Under the pieces are notes generated by a model. It was not told the DNA's origin. It did no database searches and saw only the letters and a program-made list of their open reading frames with translations. The position numbers were made by a program, and so were the translations under genes. Shown here piece by piece: positions 8,801 through 18,228 of a stretch of DNA of 64,000 nt. Source of the DNA: Portevinia maculata (lineage: Eukaryota; Arthropoda; Insecta; Diptera; Syrphidae); NCBI GenBank assembly GCA_949715645.1, contig OX454525.1, positions 251,054,700 through 251,118,699 on the forward strand, read 5' to 3'. Every line of letters begins with the position of its first letter. The first letter of the stretch is position 1.

Positions 8801-10169
8801 GTCCAAACATGTTGAGCTGAAGACTGCCAAGGCGCTGTCTATTTTCTGGCAGTGCAAAGGCATTTTCGGCAAGACATGGGGCTTATCACCGAAAAGAGTC
8901 CTATGGATTTATACGGCTATGATAAGACCATTTATAGCATACGCATCGGTTGTTTGGTGGAATAAGCTTTCACGTAAATACGTCACTGCTGCTTTTGCCA
9001 AACTCCAAAGGCAGGTATGTCTCGGCTGCACGGGGGCCTTCCCCAGCACGCCTGGCTCCGGCCTAGATGCACTATTGAACCTTCCGCCCCTTGATGTTTA
9101 CATCATGGGCTGTACAATCAAGGCTATCTCACGTCTTACAAGAGGTGGCTTTTGGTATAACTCGCACTGGAGTTTTGATGAACTTGCGCAACGGTTGTCC
9201 TTCGACTCCTGTCTTATGGATATGCCGTCTGATGCGATGACACCGGAACTTCGGCTAAAGCGCAAATACGAGGTCGACTTTCCTCGCGTCCAGGACTGGC
9301 TCTGGCCGGACTCTGAACCTGGAAGGGAATGCAGTCGAATCTTTACGGATGGCTCCAAAACCGATCAAGGATCTGGTGCTGGTATCTTCGTGGAGAGCGA
9401 TAGCGTTAGACTTTTCTTTCCGTTAGGCAAACATGCGTCAGTCTTCCAAACAGAGACTTATGCTATCCTAATGGCCATGGACTATGTTACGAGGAACAGG
9501 TGGAGGGGGCGAAGTATCTGCGTCTGTAGCGACAGTCAGGCTGCGCTTAAGGCCTTACTCAAACCCTTAACTACCTCCAAAATAGTACGTGAATGCAAGA
9601 TATCTCTGAATTCGGTCGGAAGGCTGAATTCACTTAAACTTGTCTGGGTCCCGGGTCATAACGGGATCACGGGAAATGAGATCTCCGATGAACTTGCTAG
9701 ACAAGGCTCAGAGGGGGACCTCTCAGGACCTGAACCAGCGATCTGTCTGCCTGCGTCCTCGGTCAGGGCTTCCATTGACGGTTGGGTTTCCTATGAACAC
9801 AATCGCCGTTGGCATGACTCTCCAGGGTGCAGACAGACTAAGCAAATGCTCCCCGACGTCTGTGGGAAATCCGCGGCATTCTTGTTGTCTCTCAACAGAA
9901 AAGACTGCAGACAGACTACTGGCGTTCTTACGGGACACTACGCTTTTGCCAAACACCTTAAGGTGCTAGGCCTAAGCGACACCACCAACTGCGAAGCCTG
10001 TGGAGAAAGCGACGACACTGCGGAACATTTCGTCTGTGATTGTCCTGCTTTTGCTCGTATCAGGTGGCAGGTATTTGGTGCGGATATGGTGAGTGCTGTA
10101 AACCTAAGCTCCTTATCATTGAAGCGCCTTCTCGTTTTTCTTAGAAAAACGAGTAAATTCCCACAGTAA
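5838..10169 (+). CDS. LOA LINE polyprotein: endonuclease, reverse transcriptase, RNase H
   Basis: An intact 1443-residue protein. The frame is open from 5760, but the ATG at 5838 is preferred because MQEQLNDSNTPGG matches the NTPGG start of related elements. Residues 1-220 are low-complexity, with a basic block (SQRKRKRRKAA), probably nucleic-acid binding. An apurinic-type endonuclease spans about 228-450 (QINLQHS, CCDANAQN, SLSDHRY) and would nick the target. Reverse transcriptase spans about 670-950 (KSPGTDG, FIDIEGAFDN, PQGGVMSPLLW, YADDVAVL). RNase H spans about 1165-1290 (FTDGSKTDQGSG, SDSQAAL, VPGHNGITGNEISDELA). A cysteine motif CX2CX8HX4C follows at about 1384. No separate ORF1 with zinc knuckles precedes it, unlike the minus-strand LOA LINEs here. 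Confidence 0.92.
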   Translation: MQEQLNDSNTPGGTRMGENPPVVFSTTVGARILEAPTDIHIPPACTGVDLRVAKRFASEDSCSSISDTFGRLGWKHEESGGEVQPDTLNLQTNRQTADRCDAADEACETEQVKRATEAASTGQRPSKSQRKRKRRKAAIVRREETAPPVEGASAENCPSPAATEKRCRSAEVTPTETSQLTETNAASPSNSSNRNKRRKKTSSTPVGGTARAPSACPSTSMTDVFPMIGFTQINLQHSKAATALISKKLSVLNTKAHIISIQEPWVWKNRICGLGGVRGTTILCDERSERPRACLAVSNLFSATKLGQFCGQDLVAAAISYETNGNWKTFIVASAYLPYDSVVPPPPRAIAELIDYCDTRKMGLVICCDANAQNTVWGSSKCNMRGNHLLDFILSSDLTINNVGSQPTFVTSRRQEVIDLTLSNRYFKAVTNWRVSSEVSLSDHRYIEFQIECEAITLQERRNPRKTNWIRFREELGKTLKTPTKLRTRQKVEEAVQDLNSAITSCFELTCPVSKPPGRTPVPWWSSELQRIRREARKLLNRSLKTDLETDWNLYRSKQKEYKRLIRVSKSASYKNFCEKIEKLGETSRLVKVLKKGKPAKLDSLRKLDGTFTETKAETLSYLLESHFPGNQITIGSQPAPITETMSEPRQTTRRSWYIAKAVVTDEAIKYAFASFDGFKSPGTDGIYPAMLQQCTNQLLPTIKKIFTGVLALAYIPTPWRTVRVAFIPKIGRSDYSLAKSFRPISLTSFLLKSLERLVELHVRKGALRLHPLSPMQHAYQRGKSCETALQNLVGRIEGALDRKEYAMGIFIDIEGAFDNATFDSMCSSARQHGVDEPLVLWIKAMLMNRTLVADADCGRYVMAGVNRGCPQGGVMSPLLWCMLVDSLLNALNSSNIYAQAYADDVAVLSVGSCLATVCAKAQAALDVIDEWCTRNGLSVNPLKTEVVLFTRRRKLVGLTQPVLKGVTIQLSNEAKYLGVILDSKLLWSKHVELKTAKALSIFWQCKGIFGKTWGLSPKRVLWIYTAMIRPFIAYASVVWWNKLSRKYVTAAFAKLQRQVCLGCTGAFPSTPGSGLDALLNLPPLDVYIMGCTIKAISRLTRGGFWYNSHWSFDELAQRLSFDSCLMDMPSDAMTPELRLKRKYEVDFPRVQDWLWPDSEPGRECSRIFTDGSKTDQGSGAGIFVESDSVRLFFPLGKHASVFQTETYAILMAMDYVTRNRWRGRSICVCSDSQAALKALLKPLTTSKIVRECKISLNSVGRLNSLKLVWVPGHNGITGNEISDELARQGSEGDLSGPEPAICLPASSVRASIDGWVSYEHNRRWHDSPGCRQTKQMLPDVCGKSAAFLLSLNRKDCRQTTGVLTGHYAFAKHLKVLGLSDTTNCEACGESDDTAEHFVCDCPAFARIRWQVFGADMVSAVNLSSLSLKRLLVFLRKTSKFPQ

Positions 10170-10193
10170 AATGTGGTGTGTCTGCCTGGCAGT

Positions 10194-10220
10194 ACAATGG
10201 ACCAGTATTGAGTCTGAGTG
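10194..10220 (+). promoter_or_regulatory. 3'-UTR hairpin of LOA E1
   Basis: Same ACAATGGACC ... GAGTCTGAGTG unit as at 587-613, 25 bases after the stop codon. GGAC pairs with GTCT. It is shared with the minus-strand LOA LINEs, where the paired bases differ in a compensating way. Confidence 0.6.
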
Positions 10221-10283
10221 CTCCAGTGCAGAAAGTTTCACACATCCCGACAAAAAAAAAAAAAAAAAGAAAAGCGTAACCAA

Positions 10284-11639
10284 ATTGAACAGCTTTACCA
10301 AGAGCTAAAAAAAGAGCTAGATCAGCTGAAAGCTGAGAACAAAGCACTTGTTGAATCTCAACCTAAAAAACAGCCAGAAGCCAAATCATACCGCTCGGCT
10401 AGCCGCGATTATCATACAGACGAAGAAGAGCTAGGGCGCGAAACGGATTGGATCACTAAGAGGAGACCGAACAAAAAACGGAAAGCCGGCTCCTCACCAG
10501 AAGTCGTTGTGCTAAAAGATAGACAACCCAAAAAGGCAAATGCCAACGAAATAGAAACGCTAAGGAAAAAACCTCAAAATAAGGTATACCTTCCACCTCC
10601 AATTAACGTTGTCGGAGTTTCAGACTACAGCAAGCTAAGTAGCCTTCTTAAGGAAATAGCAAAGTCCACATTCAAAGTAACATCTCTGAATAATAATGTG
10701 TGGAAAATAAATGTAAGCGATCCTGAGAGCTATCGCGCAGTTTCTCAAAAACTGAATACTGAGAAGGTACAATGGTACACTTATGAAAACAAGTCTGAAA
10801 GGCCACACCGAGTTGTAGCCAGAGGGCTCCACTCTTCGTGCCGCAAAGAAGATGTTTTGCAAGATCTTAAAACTAAAGGTTTCAAAATTATCGACGCGGT
10901 TAATATACTTAAAAAAGAAAAGCAAAAAACGGAACAAGACGAGGAAATTGTTGTCAAACGCGGACTTCCGCTATTCATGCTTAGTTTCGAAAAGTCTGAA
11001 AACATGGAAAAAATATACAACATTAAAACTATCCTAAACATAGTGGTTAAAATTGAACCGATGCGCCAAAGGACTCGTCAGATTCCTCAGTGTAAGCGTT
11101 GCCAAGGCTACAATCACACGCACACGTATTGCCAAAAAGAGCCGAGTTGCGTAAAATGTGCCGGTAAACATTTATCGAAGGAATGCGCTCTAAGTAAACA
11201 AGACCTACCAACATGCATAAATTGCAATGGAAAACATCCGGCAAATTATCGCGGATGCGAAGTGGCTAAGGAACTTCAAAATAGGCGCGACAAAATAAAG
11301 AAAACTACGCTACCAATCGCAAATAAAACCAATAACAAACCTGAAAGGGGCAACAATAAAACCAATGAAGGACGAAAAAAGGCTAAAGAAATGGTCAAAA
11401 CACAACACCCAAGAGAAGGAAAATTGTTTAGAAAAAAGTCACCGAAAGCTGTTCCACAAACATACGCTGAAGCTGCGTTGCAAGGACGCGAACAAACAAA
11501 TAAAACATCTGATCCAGTCTCCCAAGTTTTCTCTGCAATTCTTGCCAGGCTAGAAGAACAGAGCCAAATTAATAAACGTATGTTTGAAAAACTCGACAAG
11601 CTCGAAAATCAATTTCGAAGTACACGTGCAATAATATAA
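10284..11639 (+). pseudogene. Jockey A ORF1, C-terminal part (zinc knuckles)
   Basis: Continues the gag-like ORF1 in phase from 5685. A coiled-coil stretch (YQELKKELDQLKAENKAL) comes first and a nuclear-type basic patch (RRPNKKRKA) follows. An RNA-recognition-like region then leads to three knuckles: CKRCQGYNHTHTYC, CVKCAGKHLSKEC and CINCNGKHPANYRGC at about 11091-11265. A Lys-rich tail ends with TAA at 11637-11639. A spurious frame from 10218 reads through the A tail of the nested LINE and should be ignored. Only the insertion breaks this gene; no other stop is seen. Confidence 0.88.
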
Positions 11640-11641
11640 AT

Positions 11642-14309
11642 ATGACGGATTTAGTTAAATTAGTGACATGGAATGCGAACGGCCTTCTGCATAAGATGGA
11701 CGAGCTCGAGATATTCATTCATAAATATGAAATTGATATTTGTTTGATTTCGGAAACTCATCTGACGAAAGAAACCAGCACAAACATTCGAGGATACATT
11801 GCCTATCACGCATATCACCCTTCGGAAAGGGCGAGAGGCGGGGCATCCTTGTTGATCAAAAATACCATTGAACACTCAGTCAGTGGAACAATCGAGCTTG
11901 ACAAACTGCAATTATGCACGGTGAGCGTAAAAATTAAACACATAAAATATGATTTTGCAGCTATCTATTGCCCCCCACGTGCAACGATGGAAAGAAGCGA
12001 TTTTATAAGTATCTTTGACTCACTTGGACGAAATTTCGTCATCGGAGGTGACTTTAACGCAAAACATACCTTCTGGGGATCGAGATGCATTTCAGTAAAA
12101 GGTAGAGTTCTTTACGAAGCCGGTATGGAATTGGGGGTAGACTTTCATTCCTCAGGTAAACCGACATACTGGCCCTCGGATACGGCAAAAACACCAGACC
12201 TCATCGATTTCTTCATCACGAAAGGTTTGTCGGGAAACTCTATTGTAGTTGAGGAATGCTTCGATCTTTCTTCTGATCATTCATCGGTCATTTTGACAAT
12301 TAACGGCTGTCTACGAAAAAAAGAAGGTCCGCCCAGACTAACTAACATGAAAACAAACTGGGAATCCTTTAAAAAATACTGTGAAAGTAAAATCGATCTC
12401 AAAGTGTCTCTTCGAACACCCCACGAACTTGAAGACGAAGTCGATCAATTTATTAACGTCATACAATGCTCAGCCTGGAAAAATACTCCCCATAAACGGA
12501 AAATAACCACAAATTGCGAAATAACATATCCCTTGGAAATCACGCAATTGTTAAAGAAGAAAAGGGGAGCGCGCAAAAGATGGCAACAATCTCGCACTCC
12601 ACAGGATAAAACCACTCTTAACTACCTTTGTAGTAAACTTAAGAGAGAAATTCGAGACTTTAAAAATCGTCAAATTTCTACATATCTTGGAAGCCTAACT
12701 GCGGATAAAAGTACAAATTACTCGCTCTGGAAAGCCATGAAAGGCATTAAAAAACCAAAAACGCAAGCGCCACCCATCAGGAAAATCAATGGAGAATGGG
12801 CGAAGAGTGACAAGGAAAAAGCCGAAATATTTGCAGAACATTTGGAAGAAACATTTAAACCATTTGATGGTCAAGCGTTGCTCGAATTTCCTGTCCTAAC
12901 CGTGGCACCTGACAATTATAGAATAAAAAGTGTATCGCTAGCCGAACTACGCTTCGAAATAGAGAAACTAAAATTACACAAAGCTCCTGGATATGACTTA
13001 ATCACAGGACAGGTTCTTAAAGAGTTACCTAGGAAAGCTATAATAAAGTTTGCATATCTTATAAATGCATCGTTCAGGTTATTGTACGTTCCACGACAAT
13101 GGAAGGTAGCTGAAGTTATAATGGTTCCAAAGCCCGGTAAACCACTGAATGACAAAAAATCATATAGGCCAATATCTCTCTTACCGATAATGTCGAAGGT
13201 ATTCGAAAACTTTTGTTAAAGCGCCTACATCCGATTATCGAAGAACGTCGATTAATACCTGACCACCAATTCGGATTCAGGATTAAGCACTCTACAATCG
13301 ACCAGGTTTACAGAATAACCAATGTAATTGAAAAAGCCCTAGAGGAGAAAAAATATGTTCTAGTGTTTTTCTCGACGTCTCTCAGGCCTTTGATAAAGTA
13401 TGGCATACAGGGTTGAAACATAAGCTAAGACAAGCTTTTCCGAAACAGTTATCTGATATCCTTAGTTGTTACTTATCAGACAGACTCTTTTGTGTAAAAC
13501 ACGGAAATGATTACTCTGAATTTAAAGAAATCGCGGCAGGAGTTCCCCAAGGAAGCGTTCTTGGACCGATCCTATTTCTAATATACACTAGTGATATTCC
13601 TCAAGAAGAAGGCACAACAGTAGCCACATTTGCAGACGATACAGCTATATTAGCGGTCAGTAATACCGTTGAATCAGCAACTAATAAACTCCAACGTTCT
13701 ATTGACAAAATTTGTGATTGGACAAAGACTTGGCGTATTGCTCTCAACGAGGCCAAATCAACGCACGTGAATTTTACTTATAAAAAGGTAGACAACTTAC
13801 CCATTTTCATTGATTCGGTACGAATTCCGTACGCAAACGAGGCAAAATATTTGGGTATGACACTCGATGCGAAATTAAAATGGAAACCGCACGTCAAGAA
13901 GAAACGTGAAGAGCTCGCCATTCGATGTAAACAATTGCACTGGCTGCTTGGTAGATTTTCCCAACTCAGCATGCAGAACAAGCTGCTTTTATACAAGCAA
14001 GTACTAAAACCGGTTTGGACATACGGTATACAACTTTGGGGTTGTACCAAATCCAGTAATATCAAAATTTTACAAACTTTTCAAAACAAAGTGCTAAGAA
14101 AAATAGTAAATGCACCATGGTTTATCAGAAACACTGATATCCACAGAGACCTAACTATGGCTACCGTCGAAGATGAAATAAAACATTTTGCCTGCAAACA
14201 ACAGACACGCCTTTACGGTCATTGCAATATCACCATGCTACAAATTCGAGACGATACTAACCTAGTGCGCCGATTACAAAGGATAAAACCATTTGAATTA
14301 GCGCAATAA
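11642..14309 (+). pseudogene. Jockey A ORF2: endonuclease and reverse transcriptase, two frameshifts
   Basis: ATG at 11642, two bases after the ORF1 stop, so translation is probably coupled. Endonuclease motifs are VTWNANGLLHKMDELE, GGDFNAKHTFWGSR and SSDHSSVI. Reverse transcriptase follows with KAPGYD, YRPISLLP, GVPQGSVLGPILF and FADDTAIL. There is no RNase H, as expected for jockey. The frame shifts near 13208 (a lost base in the A run after TTCGAA) and again near 13370, within the first catalytic block of the polymerase. The product is therefore inactive. The final frame ends at 14309. Confidence 0.88.
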
Positions 14310-14565
14310 GATGTAACCGCGTGCTTATGGCGGTATTAGCAGGTGCCTCCACTGGGAAGCTGCCTGCCAAACGCGTAATTTACAGTTTAAATAAAACTAC
14401 TAGATAGGAATAACCTAGTTGTAGTATGCAGGTTTCGAAGGGAGGTGATTTTTGTTTTCTTATCTTAAGTGAGAAAGAGTCGCATGTACGATTTTCCACC
14501 TACCCCTATTATTCGTCCGAGCCTAGTTCTGGTTCCAAGTCTCGTGCTTTTAACCAGGATAGGTA

Positions 14566-14620
14566 ACTCTCAGCTTGCTGAGAGTAACGATAATATTACT
14601 ATGGCTTGGGAGTAATATTA
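14566..14620 (+). other. Two perfect hairpins at the 3' end of jockey A
   Basis: ACTCTCAGC-TT-GCTGAGAGT (14566-14585, 9-bp stem) is followed by TAATATTACT and AGTAATATTA (14591-14600 and 14611-14620, 10-bp stem, 10-base loop). Both lie just before the A tail. They are candidates for reverse-transcriptase recognition of the RNA 3' end. Confidence 0.65.
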
Positions 14621-14654
14621 GAAACTCTATAAAAAATAAAAAAAAAAAAAAAAA

Positions 14655-14663
14655 ATAAAAGCC
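14655..14663. repeat. Target duplication of jockey A, right copy (ATAAAAGCC)
   Basis: Matches 5206-5214 exactly. The A-rich start makes the first base or two uncertain, because they could belong to the tail. Confidence 0.7.
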
Positions 14664-14729
14664 TCACGAAATAGATCGAAGAGAGGCAAATTCTAAATGA
14701 ATACCAAGCTGCATACAGAAGTCAGTACA

Positions 14730-14955
14730 GTACAGTTGTGGGCGGAGAGGTTAGTGTGTTGGACTACTAATCTAAAGGTCTCAGGATCAAATCCCGCCGG
14801 GCCAAGTAACATAAAAACAAATTTCCACTGCCACATCTTTCGAGCGTCTGAAACACATCCAAGAGTATCAATTAGAAGCGTCTCAAATTTGCCGTTCGGA
14901 TTCGACTTTAAAATTTAAATTGTAGGTCCCTTCCAATTTGCACAAGTAAATGGTT
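14730..14955 (+). mobile_element. tRNA-derived SINE family 1, copy b
   Basis: The head GAGAGGTTAGTGTGTTGG (A box) and GGATCAAATCC (B box) surround an arm TTGGA-CTACTAA-TCTAA that folds like an anticodon stem with loop triplet ACT. The tail shares AAGAGTATCAA, TCTCAAATTTGCCGTTCGGA and TAGGTCCCTTCCA with 2045-2290. The ACT triplet would read Ser AGT, for which animals normally use other tRNAs, so I call this a SINE head, not a tRNA gene. It lies inside the decayed LINE that continues at 15010. Confidence 0.72.
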
Positions 14956-15009
14956 GAAGAAGCTAGGTCGTAGGCCCTGTATTTCCCGTTAATGCCTTAC
15001 AGTATAGCA

Positions 15010-15395
15010 CAGTTGATCAAGTGTACAACCTATCATGTATCATCCAAATGCAGCTAAGTCAGAAATAAAGTTTTATGCTTTGTTCGTCGATTTGAATGCA
15101 GGATTTGACAACATTAAAAGAGAAGCACTTTTTTATTAACTGACAAGGTAAGGTAGCTCATCAACATTTTTTTCCATTTTAAGATTCTTGTATGAGGATA
15201 CAACCGCAACCGTTCGGGATAGACAACACTTATCGAGCTACTGCCAGACCAATAAAGGCGTTAAACAAGGATGTGTTTTCAGTGCCTCACTCTTTTACTT
15301 GTTCCTCAATGATCTTCATAGTGAATTTCCGACGGGGCTTATTCTGAACGGTCTGGGAATAAACGTGTTTTCCAATGTACAATAACATGTCCTGG
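15010..15395 (+). pseudogene. Decayed LINE, RT core (right piece)
   Basis: Fragments of a reverse transcriptase in shifting frames: TVDQVYNLSCIIQ, then KFYALFVDLNAGFDNIKREA (the first catalytic block), then VKQGCVFSASLFYLFLNDLH (the second). Stops and indels separate them, and the YADD block is not intact. It is the likely continuation of the LINE at 4990-5205, split by jockey A and by a SINE. The missing tail cannot be located. Confidence 0.65.
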
Positions 15396-15459
15396 TCCGA
15401 CTACCTGAAAACAAGGTTAAACAACACCAAAAAACTCAATCAACGCGTTGCGGTCTGAA

Positions 15460-16165
15460 TTTATTCGTAACAAATTTGTTAAGCGTTTTGCGAAATTTAA
15501 AGTACACGATGTAGCTTCGAGGTCACTTAGAACTATGGTGCACTTTGGAAAACTTTAAACAGGAAAGCACCTCAATCGCAGTTTCACAACGAATACTGTA
15601 CGGAACTATTTTGAAGAAAGTAATAAGTCACATCAGCTGGAGTCGAGAGTGGCATACCGTTGTCTTTTCAGATGAAAAAAGTTTAATTTGGATGGACCTG
15701 ATGGATACAATTATTTTTTCCATGATTTGAGGAAGTAAGATGAAATAACCTTGGATATACGACACAGCAAGGGAGGTGGAGTTATGGTATGGGGAGCAGT
15801 AAACTTTTACGGAACTGCAAACCCCAACAAATCTATACCGGAAAGATCTTTCTCATTTTTCCGAATTGTTTGGTGGACAACGATGGATTTTCCAAAAGGA
15901 CAATGCAGCGATACATACCACATGAATAACCAAAACTTGTATTTAGAGTCAAAATGTAGACCTACTGGCATGGCCGCCATATTAATCGGACCTGAAAACA
16001 TGTGGGGATGGCTTTCAAAAAAGGTCTACGAAGGAGGAAAGCAATACTCCAACCCGGAACAAATAATTGAAGCCATAAAACAAGCCTGGACCGAAATTTC
16101 ACTAAATTACTTAGAAGAACTGTATATATCTCTTCATAGCAGGTTTCTTGAAGTGATATAGCAAT
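15460..16165 (+). pseudogene. Tc3-like transposase remnant 1
   Basis: Broken frames match the transposase at 19925-20690. They include a helix-turn-helix stretch near 15470-15540, the catalytic block VVFSDEKS followed by a decayed GPDGYNYYFHD (15659-15730), and GGGVMVWGAVNFYGT (15775-15822). The C-terminal KVYEGGKQYSNPEQIIEAIKQAW follows (16021-16100). A Tc1/Tc3 transposase cuts at TA sites using three acidic residues; here stops and indels destroy it. I could not find its terminal repeats. Confidence 0.75.
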
Positions 16166-16988
16166 CGCGAGGAAGTACACATTTTTAAAACTATTGTTAT
16201 AATCTTAATAAAACCGAAATTAATTTATTCCAAAAAATTGTGTTATTTTATAAATTTTTAAGCATCTATCAGGTAGATTTAGTTACTATTCCCAAACAGG
16301 TGAAACGAAAACAAGGACTAATTTTATGACCTTATTGGGAAAAGCATCATAAAAATTCAATTTATCTACGTAATCCCAATTTTTTTTTTCTATAACGCAA
16401 ACATAATGGTAGCCTTCTTTCATATTGCATTTGGTTTTTCCCCATATCATAAAAGTATTTAAAAAATTCTTAAAATAAATCAAGAAACTACCTGTTTGTA
16501 AACACGTGGAACGGAGTGTATTAGCTTCAAATGCAACTGCTTTCATTCGTGAATTCTTGCTTTTTAATATAAGGATCAAAAACAGAATAAAAGCGAAAGC
16601 GTTTACACTTTTAGGCCCTATTCAAACTACGTAGATACAAGCATATATGTATGCACGTACAATTACACTTCCCGAAAGCTTAAATATCTATAATTAATGC
16701 TCGAATGTGTTTACGTGGTTTCTACACTGTACACTTTTATTGAGTATTTATGTAGTAAAAGAACTTACTAATTATACACATGTTGGTAAGCAATTCCATC
16801 CTCATGGTGCTCGTTGTATTTCAAACAAAATTTGAAGGCTGAAGTGAGCTGAATAGGAAAACCACTTTAAGATTCTCTATAAATCATGGGTTTTCTTTTT
16901 CATTTGTCTTGCTTCGCTACCAAAATTAAGCAACCCCTGCTTGAAAATTATGAAAACACGCGAAACGTACTTCTTGCAACTACATACA
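16166..16988. other. No gene seen; AT-rich DNA
   Basis: No reading frame with family motifs. A polyadenylation-like AATAAA at about 16207 follows the transposase remnant. The rest is simple AT-rich sequence up to the TA that precedes the next transposon. Confidence 0.55.
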
Positions 16989-16990
16989 TA

Positions 16991-17184
16991 CACTGGCAAT
17001 CACAAGGATAGGGCCAACATTTGCAATCGATTTTCATTCTTTATACCTATTGGAAATTGTATACCCGGAAACTTTTACTACCTGGGAACAGGTACATACT
17101 TTCCCGACATTAAGTCATAAAATTAAAGGGTACATAAGAATGTAATTTCCCAAGATCAAACAATGAACTATTTGAAAAGCGTTT
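16991..17184 (+). repeat. Left terminal inverted repeat of the Tc3-like element
   Basis: Pairs with 20782-20980 in inverse orientation. Shared blocks include CACTGGC, ATCACAAGGATA, TTTACTACCTG, CAGGTACATA, TTTCCC and CAATGAACTA. It probably holds the transposase binding sites near its outer and inner ends. Confidence 0.85.
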
Positions 17185-17450
17185 AAAAAGATGTGACACT
17201 AAGATGAGGCAGGAGTTCACATCAGTGATTTTTTTCAAAGTTTTGTTAAGAATATTTAAAAACGCGTTTAAAAGAACTGGTTTTATTTAGTTAAAAAAAA
17301 AAGCGGCCAAGTGCGAGTCGGACTCGCTCATGAAGGGTTCCGCGCGAATTATAATTATTATTTACTTAGGCACCTATTACAGATTTATTATTAGAAAATA
17401 ATGGTTCACGGTTTACGCATAAGGTTTATGTTTATGAAATTAAATGTTTT

Positions 17451-18226
17451 TATACCCTATTCTAAGGGTATATTAATTTTGACGCATAGTTTGTAACATA
17501 CCTAAATATTGCCCGTAGACCCCTAAAAGTTACTAAATTTATGATCAGCATCGATAGTAATGTCGATCTAGCCATGTCCGTCCGTCTGTCCGTCCGTCCG
17601 TCTGTCGGCAAAAATTAGGCCTTTAAATTGGACCTAGAGAGCTGAAATTTTAACCATATACTCTCTAGGGTCCCGAAATAATCAAGTTTACGAATTTTTG
17701 AAATCCACCCACAGACACGCCCACAAACTCAAAATAACAAAATTTTGTAAAAAATCGAATTTTGAGCTAGAAAGCTGAAATTTTTTGTATATGATCTATG
17801 ACTCCTAAAACTGCTCGGGATAAAAAAATTTCAAAATCCGCCCACTGACACGCCCACAAATAAATAAAATAATTTTTTTATACCCTATTCTAAGGGTATA
17901 TTAATTTTTGAAAATCCAAAGTTTGAGCTAGGGAGCTGAAATTTATAATATATACTCTCTGGCCCCTTTATTCTCATGTATTAATTTTTTTTAAATCCGC
18001 CTACTGACACGCCTGAAATTAAATAAAACAATTTTATTGAAACACCCAAGTTTGCGCTATTGAGCGTTTTTTTTATAAAATCCTTTAAATGTTATATAAC
18101 AACATATGTAGAGCGTTCTTAACAATTCAACCATACTTAGACTTTTGTCACGCCCACTTATGAGGGATAGGAATAAGAATAGGGTATCCAACAGTTCGCC
18201 CAAGCGGACTGTAGACCGTCCCTATG
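17451..18226 (+). mobile_element. DINE-1/mini-me-like Helentron derivative, unit 1
   Basis: Starts TATACCCTATTCTAAGGGTA (a hairpin). It carries the core GATCAGCATCGATAGTAATG and GTCGATCTAGCCATGTCC, followed by a (GTCY)n microsatellite. Then come roughly 140-bp tandem blocks with GAGCTAGGGAGCTGAAATTT. It ends with hairpin AGTTCGCCCAAGCGGACT and CCGTCCCTATG. A 5' hairpin, a GTCY tract, central minisatellite blocks and a 3'-terminal hairpin fit mini-me/DINE-1 type non-autonomous Helentrons. There is no coding capacity; it would be moved by a Helentron Rep-helicase acting in trans. Confidence 0.72.
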
Positions 18227-18228
18227 TT

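Larger units (their letters stand above)
5686..10271 (+). mobile_element. Full-length LOA-clade LINE E1 nested in jockey A
   Basis: A 4586-bp element with a 12-bp target duplication (AAGCGTAACCAA), a 152-base 5' UTR with conserved hairpins, one long intact ORF, a short 3' UTR with the family hairpin and an A tail. RNase H after reverse transcriptase and the FIDIEGAFDN box place it in the LOA/I group; LOA is my best call. Copies 1-654 and 22410-36030 are relatives. The intact ORF and clean ends mark a recent insertion that could still be competent; that is inference. Confidence 0.88.
5215..14654 (+). mobile_element. Jockey-type LINE A, with a nested LOA LINE
   Basis: A LINE with a 5' UTR, ORF1 (gag-like with zinc knuckles), ORF2 (endonuclease plus reverse transcriptase, no RNase H), a 3' UTR and an A tail at about 14629-14654. 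It is flanked by ATAAAAGCC duplications. Its ORF1 is interrupted by the LOA LINE at 5686-10271. Without that insert it is about 4.85 kb, a normal jockey length. ORF2 has two frameshifts, so this copy is dead. Classification as jockey type rests on the three CCHC knuckles in ORF1, the FADD box and the lack of RNase H. Confidence 0.85.

Noticed and set aside
10218..10283. ORF1 start of jockey A at 10218
   Set aside because: That reading begins in the 3' UTR of the nested LOA LINE and runs through its A tail. The real start is at 5392.
14738..14806. A functional tRNA-Ser gene
   Set aside because: The triplet ACT is atypical, the acceptor stem does not pair well, and the unit plus its tail recurs at 2045-2290. 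A SINE explains it better.
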